Positions 52,563 to 60,905 of a stretch of DNA of 64,000 nt are shown here, one piece after another. Where the stretch lies: positions 1-64,000 of the forward strand of contig NZ_FRBX01000007.1 in assembly GCF_900142715.1 (NCBI RefSeq). The letters are read 5' to 3'. The notes under the pieces are model-generated. The model saw nothing but the letters and a program-made list of their open reading frames with translations, made no database searches and was not told the DNA's origin. The stretch's first letter is position 1, and every line of letters begins with the position of its first letter. Source of the DNA: Flavobacterium pectinovorum (GTDB lineage Bacteria > Bacteroidota > Bacteroidia > Flavobacteriales > Flavobacteriaceae). The position numbers were made by a program, and so were the translations under genes.

Positions 52563-54296
52563 ATGAAACAACAACTATTAGTTCTCTCACTAGCATTATC
52601 GTTTCTCTTTTCTTTTAAAGGAGTTGCAGTTAAAGATACCATTACCGGAAAACAGAATGTAAAACCACCTGTTTTTTCGAATGTTGTGTATCAGGGAAAT
52701 GATAATATTTATAAAAATAATCCATTAAAGCCAGATGAGTTTTATTCTCCCGTTTTACAGGGATGTTATCCGGATCCGGCAATTACCAGAAAAGGCGATG
52801 ATTATTTTATGGTGTGTTCTTCATTTGCTATGTTTCCAGGAGTACCAATTTTTCATTCTAAAGATTTAGTGAATTGGACAGACCTTGGAGGCGTATTAAA
52901 TAAAGTCTCCGAATTTAATCCGCATGATACAGGTATAAGCCAGGGCGTATATGCACCGGGAATAACATATAATCCTCATAATGACACTTTCTATATGATT
53001 GTAACAGCATTTTCGGGAGGTCTGGGCAATATTATAGTAAAAACAAAAGATCCGATGAAAGGCTGGGGAAGCCCAATAAAATTAGGCTTTGACGGAATTG
53101 ATCCTTGTATCTTTTTTGATGATAACGGAAAAGGATATATCGTTCATAATGATGCTCCCGATAAAGGAAAGCAATTATATGAAGGACATCGTGTTATAAA
53201 AGTTTGGGAATACGATCTGGAAAAAGATAAGGTGATTCCGGGAACGGATAAAATTATTGTAGATGGCGGAGTAGACCTTTCTAAAAAACCAATCTGGATA
53301 GAAGCGCCGCATTTGTATAAAAAAGACGGTCATTATTATTTAATGTGTGCCGAAGGCGGTACTGGCGGAAATCACAGTGAAGTTATTTTTATCAGCGATA
53401 GTCCCAAAGGGCCTTTTAAACCGGCATCAAACAACCCGATTTTGACCCAAAGATATTTCCCTCAGGACAGAAAAGACAAAGTAGACTGGGCAGGACATGC
53501 CGATTTAGTTCTTGGACCTGATAATAAATATTACGGTGTATTTTTAGGCGTTCGCCCGAATGATAAAGACCGAGTAAATACAGGACGCGAAACTTTTATG
53601 CTTCCGGTAGACTGGTCAGGAACTTTTCCGGTTTTTGAAAACGGATTAGTGCCTTTAGAACCAAAAATTAAAATGCCAAAAGGCGTTACCGAAAACAAAA
53701 CGGGTAAAGACGGATTTTTCCCGAATGGTAATTTTACATTTACCGAAAATTTTACTTCTGATAAATTAGATTACCGCTGGATCGGACTTCGAGGCCCTCG
53801 TGAAAACTTTATTTCCGTAACCAAAAAAGGACTTCAGATTAATCCTTTCGAAGTAAATATGAAAGAACTGAAACCTACGTCGACACTTTTTTACAGACAA
53901 ATGCACAACACGTTCTCCTTTGCCACGACAATAGACTATAAACCAGAATCTGAAAAAGATCTTGCCGGAATTACATGCCTGCAAAACGAGCGTTTTAATT
54001 ATGTTTTTGGCATCACAAAAAAAGGAAAAGACACCTATATTTTATTAGAAAGAACAGAAAAAGGACAGTCAAAAACAATCGCAAGTGCCAAAATTGAAAT
54101 TAAAAAAAACATACGACTTCAGGTAAAAGCAACCGGAGACAGTTACGAATTTACTTATGCCCTGAACGGTACTAATTTTAAAAATTTAGGCGAACCGGTT
54201 TCAGGTGATATTCTTTCAACCAATGTGGCAGGAGGTTTTACAGGTGCATTGGTAGGATTGTACGCAACGGCTGCAAATGATGCTCAGCCACAATAA
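52563..54296 (+). CDS. Exported GH43 beta-xylosidase/arabinofuranosidase
   Basis: A 577-aa enzyme with signal peptide (~1-20). The GH43 propeller spans ~60-390 with Asp71 in CYPDPAITR, Asp180 in GIDPCIFFDD and Glu247 in IWIEAPHLY. A C-terminal beta-sandwich (~400-570), as in XynB-type two-domain enzymes, probably shapes the active site or binds xylan. It would cleave xylosyl or arabinosyl ends outside the cytoplasm, unlike the cytoplasmic GH43 at 39793. The 286-nt gap after susD holds a terminator and a large inverted repeat. Confidence 0.94.
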   Translation: MKQQLLVLSLALSFLFSFKGVAVKDTITGKQNVKPPVFSNVVYQGNDNIYKNNPLKPDEFYSPVLQGCYPDPAITRKGDDYFMVCSSFAMFPGVPIFHSKDLVNWTDLGGVLNKVSEFNPHDTGISQGVYAPGITYNPHNDTFYMIVTAFSGGLGNIIVKTKDPMKGWGSPIKLGFDGIDPCIFFDDNGKGYIVHNDAPDKGKQLYEGHRVIKVWEYDLEKDKVIPGTDKIIVDGGVDLSKKPIWIEAPHLYKKDGHYYLMCAEGGTGGNHSEVIFISDSPKGPFKPASNNPILTQRYFPQDRKDKVDWAGHADLVLGPDNKYYGVFLGVRPNDKDRVNTGRETFMLPVDWSGTFPVFENGLVPLEPKIKMPKGVTENKTGKDGFFPNGNFTFTENFTSDKLDYRWIGLRGPRENFISVTKKGLQINPFEVNMKELKPTSTLFYRQMHNTFSFATTIDYKPESEKDLAGITCLQNERFNYVFGITKKGKDTYILLERTEKGQSKTIASAKIEIKKNIRLQVKATGDSYEFTYALNGTNFKNLGEPVSGDILSTNVAGGFTGALVGLYATAANDAQPQ

Positions 54297-54304
54297 AATG
54301 AAAT

Positions 54305-55528
54305 ATGAAAAAGGAACATTTTAAAGGATTGTTGTTTTTGCAACTCTTCTTTTTGATTTTGAGTTGTCAGATATTAGCACAAAGCAAATCAAAAACGGAG
54401 AATTGGGTCGGAACCTGGGCTTGCGCGCAAATGCTGGTTGAACCCAACAATATGCCTCCCGCTCCGGGACTTTCAGAAAATACGCTTCGACAAATTATAA
54501 GGGTTTCTATTGGAGGAAAACGGATGAGATTGCGTTTCTCTAATATTTTTAGCGATCAACAAACGGTTTTAAAATCGGTTAGTGTGGCCAATGTTATCGA
54601 TGCACCGATTGTTGATGCTAAAACCCAAAAGGAACTTCGTTTTAATGGAAAACCAGACATCACCATAAATCCCGAACAGGAAGTTTTTTCAGATGCTTTT
54701 GATTTTGAATTACAGCCCGGACAACTTTTGGCGATTACCATTCATTACGGAAATACATCGCAAAAAACATCAGGACATCCCGGTTCGCGAACCACTTCTT
54801 ACATTCTTGAAGGAGATCAAATTCAAAATGCAGCTTTTGATGGCGCCATAAAAACAGATCATTGGTATTCGATTATGGGATTGGATGTTGTGGCTGATAA
54901 AAACACTGCGAATATCGTTTGTTTGGGAAATTCCATTACAGACGGCCGAGGATCAGGAACTAACAAACAAAATCGTTGGACAGATATTTTGTCGACACGA
55001 TTATCTACCAATAAAAAAACAGAAAAAATTGGTGTTTTAAATTTAGGAATTGGAGGAAATTGTGTCGTTAAAGGCGGATTAGGCCCAACGGCTTTAAATC
55101 GTTTTGACAGAGATGTATTATCTCAAAAAGGCACAAAATGGCTCGTAATCCTGGAAGGCATCAACGATATTGGAGGAATTAAAAATCAGGAAGATGCACC
55201 AATAAAAGCGCAGGAACTTATTGAAGCTTATAAAGTGATGATTACCAAAGCACATGCAAAAGGAATTAAAGTCTACGGCTGTACCATTTTGCCATTTGCG
55301 AAATCATTTTATGACGCGCCACACAAACAAGAAGCCCGTGATATTGTAAATGCCTGGATCAGAAATAGCAAATCCTTTGATGCTGTAATTGATTTTGATA
55401 AAGCCATGGTTTCAGAAGAAGGTTCAAAAACGATTTTATCCAACTTGCACGACGGCGATTTTTTGCATCCAAACGAAGCAGGTTATCTTAAGATGGGAGA
55501 AACAGTAGATCTCAATTTATTTAAATAA
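54305..55528 (+). CDS. SGNH/GDSL esterase
   Basis: A 407-aa exported hydrolase. The signal could be processed as a lipoprotein (LILSC, Cys21) or after ILAQ. An N-terminal beta domain (~32-195, ENWVGTWACA) precedes the SGNH domain with block I GNSITDG (Ser210), block III GINDIGG and block V DGDFLHPNEAG. Such enzymes remove acetyl groups from polysaccharides. In this operon, 8 nt after GH43, xylan deacetylation is the likely role. Confidence 0.88.
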   Translation: MKKEHFKGLLFLQLFFLILSCQILAQSKSKTENWVGTWACAQMLVEPNNMPPAPGLSENTLRQIIRVSIGGKRMRLRFSNIFSDQQTVLKSVSVANVIDAPIVDAKTQKELRFNGKPDITINPEQEVFSDAFDFELQPGQLLAITIHYGNTSQKTSGHPGSRTTSYILEGDQIQNAAFDGAIKTDHWYSIMGLDVVADKNTANIVCLGNSITDGRGSGTNKQNRWTDILSTRLSTNKKTEKIGVLNLGIGGNCVVKGGLGPTALNRFDRDVLSQKGTKWLVILEGINDIGGIKNQEDAPIKAQELIEAYKVMITKAHAKGIKVYGCTILPFAKSFYDAPHKQEARDIVNAWIRNSKSFDAVIDFDKAMVSEEGSKTILSNLHDGDFLHPNEAGYLKMGETVDLNLFK

Positions 55529-55587
55529 CAGTTTGCATATTTTGAATTCGATTAAAATGATTTTTTGATAATAAAAACAAATCAACA

Positions 55588-58311
55588 ATGAAATCAATAC
55601 TTAGGTTTTTCGCATTTACGGTTCTTTTTTCAATAGCACAAAAGGGATATTCTCAAGATCCTAATTTTCATGTTTATCTGAGTTTTGGCCAGTCGAATAT
55701 GGAAGGATATGCCAAAATAGAACCACAGGATAAATTGGGTGTCGATGATCGATTTCAGGTTTTACAGGCAGTCAATTGTCCTGACCTGAAACGTGAAAAA
55801 GGAAATTGGTACACTGCCATACCGCCATTGTGCCGTTGCAGTACCGGACTAACGCCAGTTGATTATTTTGGAAGAAATCTGGTAGCCAATCTCCCTAAAA
55901 ATATAAAAGTGGGCGTAATCAATGTGGCCGTTGGAGGATGCAAAATTGAACTTTTTGACAAAGATAAAACAGCAGAATATGTAGCAACAGCGCCAGACTG
56001 GATGAAAGGCATTCTAAAAGAATACGACGGAAATCCGTATGCAAGATTGGTAGAGCTGGCCAAAATAGCACAGAAAAAAGGAGTTATTAAAGGCATTTTG
56101 CTGCATCAGGGAGAATCGAATACCGGCGATACACTTTGGACAAAAAAAGTAAAAATTGTCTATGATAATTTGATAAAAGACCTGAATCTGGATCCGAAAA
56201 AAGTGCCTTTGCTTTCAGGGGAAACCGTAAACGAAGACCAGAATGGTAAATGTGGCAGCATGAATAAAATTATTGCAACATTGCCAAAAACGATTCCAAA
56301 TTCGTATGTGATTTCATCTAAAGGATGTATGGCAGAACCTGATTTTTTGCATTTTAATGCCGCAGGTTACAGAGACTTAGGAAGACGTTATGCTGATAAA
56401 ATGCTTTCATTATTGGGATATAAATTGGCTGATGGAAAATCGCCTTTTATAGTGCAGGCTCCCCTTGGTTTTGATCAGTTAAATACCAATATTCCGGCGG
56501 GAAAAATAGAAACGATCTCTTATGAATCTAAAACGGTTGGTTCTACACGAAAAGCAACAGTTTACACACCTCCGGGATTTAATAAAAAGAAAAAATATCC
56601 GGTTTTGTATCTTTTACACGGAATAGGCGGCGATGAAAAAGAATGGCTCAACGGAGGAAATCCGCAAATTATATTAGACAATCTTTTTGCAGAAGGAAAA
56701 ATTGAACCTATGATTGTGGTCATGCCAAACGGCAGGGCAATGAAAGACGACAGTGCGACCGGAAATATAATGGCGCCCGACAAAGTACAGGCTTTTGCTA
56801 CGTTTGAAAAAGATTTATTAAACGACCTGATTCCGTTTATCGAAAAAAAATACCCGGTTCTGAAAGACAGAGAACACCGCGCCATCGCCGGATTATCAAT
56901 GGGAGGCGGACAATCTTTAAATTTCGGATTAGGTAATTTAGATAAATTTGCCTGGGTTGGAGCATTTTCTGCAGCTCCAAATACTAAAGCACCCCAAGAA
57001 TTACTTCCCAATCCAGAAGAGGCAAAAAAGAAATTAAAACTACTCTGGATTTCCTGCGGAGATAACGACTGGCTTATCGAAAATAGTAAGCGAACGCATG
57101 ATTATTTATATAAAAATGATGTACCTCACATTTATTATATCGAGTCCGGAGTTCATGATTTTAAAGTCTGGAAAAACGGATTATATATGTTTTCACAATT
57201 CTTATTTAAACCTGTCGATCAATCCAATTTTGCAGCTTATACCATTTTAGGAAATCCTGCGCAAACCAATATTCGTACTGCAAAATATCCTCAAATATTA
57301 CCGGATAACAAAGTGCTTTTTAAAGTCAACGCTCCCGAAGCTTCAAAAGTACAAATCGATTTGGGCAAAAAATACGATCTGACAAGAGATTCAGAAGGAT
57401 TTTGGACAGTAACTACAGAGGTAATCAACAAAGGATTTAATTATTATTCCCTGCTTATTGATGGCCTTGCAGTTGCAGATCCATCAAGTCAGACATTTTA
57501 CGGAATGGGACGAATGGCAAGCGGTATCGAAATTCCAAATAAAGAAGGAGATTTTTACGCTTTAAAAGACGTTCCGCATGGTGATATCAGAATCAAAAAA
57601 TATTTTTCAAAAGGAACCAATTCATGGCGCGAAATGTATGTGTATACACCGCCGGGTTACGAGAATTCGACAGAAAAATATCCGGTTTTATATCTCCTGC
57701 ATGGTGGAGGCGAGGATCAAACAGGCTGGGCAACTCAGGGAAAAGCAAACTTAATTTTAGACAATTTAATTGCCGAAAATAAAGCAAAACCAATGATAAT
57801 CGCAATGCTTGACGGCAATATGGGGAATACAGGCGGCGTGGCAGGTTTTAATGAAAATGCACTAAAAGCTTTTGAAAATGAATTGAAAACCGGAGCTATA
57901 CCTTTTGTAGAAAGCAATTTTAAAGTAGCGAAAGATGCTAAAAACAGGGCTTTGGCAGGATTATCAATGGGAGGTTTGCAAACACTTTATGCGGGCGTTA
58001 AAAATTCTGATTTGTTTTCTTATATAGGCGTTTTTAGTTCAGGGTGGTGGGCGAATAATACCACTTTAGCTGATCCGCAATACGAGTTTATGAAAAATAA
58101 CGCCTCTACAATTAATGCAAATATCAAAGAATTTTGGATTTCTATGGGCGGCAAAGAAGATATCGCTTATGAAAATTGCAAAATAATGATGAAAAAGTTC
58201 GACCAGCTCGGAATTAAATATAAATACAGCGAATATCCGGGCGGACATACATGGCCGGTCTGGAGACATGATTTATTTATGTTTACGCCATTATTGTTTC
58301 AGCAGAAATAA
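55588..58311 (+). CDS. Multi-catalytic esterase: CE6 - CE1 - E-set - CE1
   Basis: A 907-aa exported protein (signal to ~22) with three candidate catalytic domains. Residues ~27-275 are an SGNH/CE6 acetyl-esterase-like domain (FGQSNMEG, LLHQGESNTG, DFLHFNAAGY). Residues ~305-540 form a CE1 esterase with Ser437 in GLSMGG and His523 in SGVHDF. Residues ~550-650 look like a CBM48-type E-set module. Residues ~665-907 form a second CE1 domain with Ser793 in GLSMGG and His887 in GGHTW. Fused CE6-CE1 acetyl-feruloyl esterases are known from Bacteroidota; the second CE1 is an extra arm. Roles are removal of acetyl and feruloyl groups from xylan. Confidence 0.9.
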   Translation: MKSILRFFAFTVLFSIAQKGYSQDPNFHVYLSFGQSNMEGYAKIEPQDKLGVDDRFQVLQAVNCPDLKREKGNWYTAIPPLCRCSTGLTPVDYFGRNLVANLPKNIKVGVINVAVGGCKIELFDKDKTAEYVATAPDWMKGILKEYDGNPYARLVELAKIAQKKGVIKGILLHQGESNTGDTLWTKKVKIVYDNLIKDLNLDPKKVPLLSGETVNEDQNGKCGSMNKIIATLPKTIPNSYVISSKGCMAEPDFLHFNAAGYRDLGRRYADKMLSLLGYKLADGKSPFIVQAPLGFDQLNTNIPAGKIETISYESKTVGSTRKATVYTPPGFNKKKKYPVLYLLHGIGGDEKEWLNGGNPQIILDNLFAEGKIEPMIVVMPNGRAMKDDSATGNIMAPDKVQAFATFEKDLLNDLIPFIEKKYPVLKDREHRAIAGLSMGGGQSLNFGLGNLDKFAWVGAFSAAPNTKAPQELLPNPEEAKKKLKLLWISCGDNDWLIENSKRTHDYLYKNDVPHIYYIESGVHDFKVWKNGLYMFSQFLFKPVDQSNFAAYTILGNPAQTNIRTAKYPQILPDNKVLFKVNAPEASKVQIDLGKKYDLTRDSEGFWTVTTEVINKGFNYYSLLIDGLAVADPSSQTFYGMGRMASGIEIPNKEGDFYALKDVPHGDIRIKKYFSKGTNSWREMYVYTPPGYENSTEKYPVLYLLHGGGEDQTGWATQGKANLILDNLIAENKAKPMIIAMLDGNMGNTGGVAGFNENALKAFENELKTGAIPFVESNFKVAKDAKNRALAGLSMGGLQTLYAGVKNSDLFSYIGVFSSGWWANNTTLADPQYEFMKNNASTINANIKEFWISMGGKEDIAYENCKIMMKKFDQLGIKYKYSEYPGGHTWPVWRHDLFMFTPLLFQQK

Positions 58312-58353
58312 AGATTTTAAAATAGTAATTGAATTGCATAATAAATAAAGTTC

Positions 58354-60876
58354 ATGAATACATTTTCAAAATATATCCTCACATTTCTTATCGTTTTTAG
58401 TTGTACTTTTTTAAAAGCGCAGTCGTTTATTACAACTCAAAAAGGGGACAATATTATTGTCCTGAAAGAGAAATCTTCACCCTTGTCCTTTCTGGTTAGT
58501 AACGGAACAGATGCCGGTATTTTGCGTGCAATCACTAATTTACAAACTGATTTTGAAAAAGTTACGGGAGAAAAACCATCAATTTTAAATCAAAAACCAA
58601 ATATTGCATCGCCGCTGATTATTATCGGAACAATTGGAACAAATTCTGTTATTGATGATTTAGTTAAAGCAAATAAAATCGACGGAAAACAGCTTAAAGG
58701 CAAAAATGAAAAATTTAGTATTCAAAATATTAAAAATCCATTTAATGGAGTAGAAGAAGCCATCGTAATTGCGGGAAGCGACAAACGCGGAACGATTTAC
58801 GGCATTTATGAATTATCGAAACAAATTGGCGTTTCGCCTTGGTATTACTGGGCTGATGTGCCAGTCGAGAAAAAAGACAATCTGTATTTTGTAAAAGGAA
58901 CCTATACGGATGGCGAACCTGCCGTAAAATACAGAGGAATTTTTATCAACGACGAAGCGCCTGCATTAAGCGGCTGGTCGAAAGCCACATTTGGCGGATT
59001 TAACAGCAAGTTTTATGAGAAAGTTTTTGAATTACTGCTTCGGTTAAAAGCCAATTATATCTGGCCGGCCATGTGGGGAAATGCGTTTTATGACGATGAT
59101 CCCGCCAGCGGACCTCTTGCCAACGAAATGGGAATTGTCATTGGTACATCGCACCACGAACCAATGGCTTTGGCACAAACCGACTGGCATCGATATATTA
59201 AAAAAAATAACCTCCCGAATGTGTGGGATTATAATAAAAATAAAACCGTTCTCGATGAATTCTGGAAAGGCGGAATAGAGCGCAGCAAAAATTGGGAAAA
59301 GCTTGTAACTGTTGGGATGCGTGGAGACGGCGATGAAGCCATGAGTGAAGGAACAAATATAACTTTACTGGAAAATATTGTAAAAGAACAACGTAAAATT
59401 ATTGCTGAGGTAACCAAAAAAAAGCCTGAAAAAACACCTCAGGTTTGGGCTTTGTATAAAGAAGTTCAGGATTATTATGATCAGGGAATGCGTGTTCCCG
59501 ATGATGTAATTTTGCTGTTTTGCGATGACAATTGGGGAAATGTGCGCAAACTTCCAGATGTAACAAAACCTTTGCACAAAGGCGGTTACGGCATGTATTA
59601 TCATTTTGATTATGTGGGAGGCCCAAGAAATTCGAAGTGGATCAATATAAGTCCGATACAAAGAGTTTGGGAACAGATGAACTTGAGTTACGAACATGGC
59701 GTAGATAAAGTCTGGATTGTAAATGTGGGAGATTTAAAGCCAATGGAATTTCCGATCAGTTTCTTTTTAGATATGGCGTGGAATCCTAAAAAGTTCAATT
59801 CTCAGAATCTTTTTGAATTTACAGAGAAATGGGCTGCTGATCAATTCGGAACAAAACATGCCAAAGAAATCGCAAGATTATTAAATACCTATCCAAAATT
59901 CAACCGAAGAGTAACGCCCGAAATGCTCGACAGCAAAACCTACAGTCTGGAAAATTACAATGAATTTGAAACGGTTGTCAATGAGTATAAAAATCTGGCA
60001 CTTGATGCGTATCGAATTTACAATGAGATTCCAAAAGAATATCAGGATGCTTATTTTCAATTGGTTTTATATCCAATAGATGCCTGCAGTAATCTTTATG
60101 AAATGTATTTTGCACAGGCGAATAACAGAAAACTGGCTTCGGAAAAAAATAGTTTAGCCAATGCTTTTGCAGATCAGGTAAAAAGGAATTTTGAACGGGA
60201 TTCTGTTCTTCAAAATAAATACAACAATGAAATTTCAGGCGGAAAATGGACACATATTATGGATCAGATGCGAATTGGATATAAGGCCTGGCATGATACT
60301 TCTAAAAACATTTTGCCTGAAGTCAGTTATGTTTCAGAAAAAGAGCAGATAGTTTCAAATGTATTTGAAGAAAAAGATGGTTATGTTTCTATCGAAGCAG
60401 AACATTTTTCTAAAGTAAATAATTCGAACACGATTCATTGGGAAGTAATTCCTGATTTTGGAAAAACAAAAAGTGGGATTACGACATTTCCACAAAATAA
60501 ATATCCAACTCAGAACGACAATATTTTTGTAGAGTATGAAATTGATTTTGCTTCAACAGGAGAATTTAATGTAGAATTGCTTTTGTCTCCAACACTCAAC
60601 TTTAACAGCAACAAAGGGCTTCGTTATGAAGTTTCTTTTGATGAAGCAAAACCACAAACAATAAATTTTAACGGTCATTACCGTGGAGAATTAGGAAAAT
60701 GGCAAGCCGAACACTTGATTCATTCAAGCACTAAACATACCATTTCGAAACCCGGAAAACATATTTTACGCTTCCGTGTTTTAGACCCGGGAATTGTGCT
60801 GCAGAAAATTGTCATTAATACCGGAGGGTTAAAGCCGTCTTATCTCGGGCCTCCTGAAAGTAATATTAAATTCTAA
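58354..60876 (+). CDS. GH115 alpha-glucuronidase
   Basis: An 840-aa exported enzyme (signal to ~22) that removes (4-O-methyl-)glucuronic acid from internal xylose units of glucuronoxylan. GH115 hallmarks are KYRGIFINDEAPALSGW, NYIWPAMWGNAFYDDDP, GTSHHEPM, TVGMRGDGDEAMSEG and DDNWGNVRKLP. The last ~170 residues form the GH115 C-terminal beta domain (YVSIEAEHFS). It complements GH67, which only acts at chain ends. It is 42 nt after the multi-esterase. Confidence 0.95.
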   Translation: MNTFSKYILTFLIVFSCTFLKAQSFITTQKGDNIIVLKEKSSPLSFLVSNGTDAGILRAITNLQTDFEKVTGEKPSILNQKPNIASPLIIIGTIGTNSVIDDLVKANKIDGKQLKGKNEKFSIQNIKNPFNGVEEAIVIAGSDKRGTIYGIYELSKQIGVSPWYYWADVPVEKKDNLYFVKGTYTDGEPAVKYRGIFINDEAPALSGWSKATFGGFNSKFYEKVFELLLRLKANYIWPAMWGNAFYDDDPASGPLANEMGIVIGTSHHEPMALAQTDWHRYIKKNNLPNVWDYNKNKTVLDEFWKGGIERSKNWEKLVTVGMRGDGDEAMSEGTNITLLENIVKEQRKIIAEVTKKKPEKTPQVWALYKEVQDYYDQGMRVPDDVILLFCDDNWGNVRKLPDVTKPLHKGGYGMYYHFDYVGGPRNSKWINISPIQRVWEQMNLSYEHGVDKVWIVNVGDLKPMEFPISFFLDMAWNPKKFNSQNLFEFTEKWAADQFGTKHAKEIARLLNTYPKFNRRVTPEMLDSKTYSLENYNEFETVVNEYKNLALDAYRIYNEIPKEYQDAYFQLVLYPIDACSNLYEMYFAQANNRKLASEKNSLANAFADQVKRNFERDSVLQNKYNNEISGGKWTHIMDQMRIGYKAWHDTSKNILPEVSYVSEKEQIVSNVFEEKDGYVSIEAEHFSKVNNSNTIHWEVIPDFGKTKSGITTFPQNKYPTQNDNIFVEYEIDFASTGEFNVELLLSPTLNFNSNKGLRYEVSFDEAKPQTINFNGHYRGELGKWQAEHLIHSSTKHTISKPGKHILRFRVLDPGIVLQKIVINTGGLKPSYLGPPESNIKF

Positions 60877-60905
60877 ATTTTTAACTGATTAAATTTTAGT
60901 AGAAT

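Noticed and set aside
58354..60253. Several overlapping minus-strand frames inside the GH115 gene
   Set aside because: They are antisense shadows of a gene with strong family motifs along its whole length.
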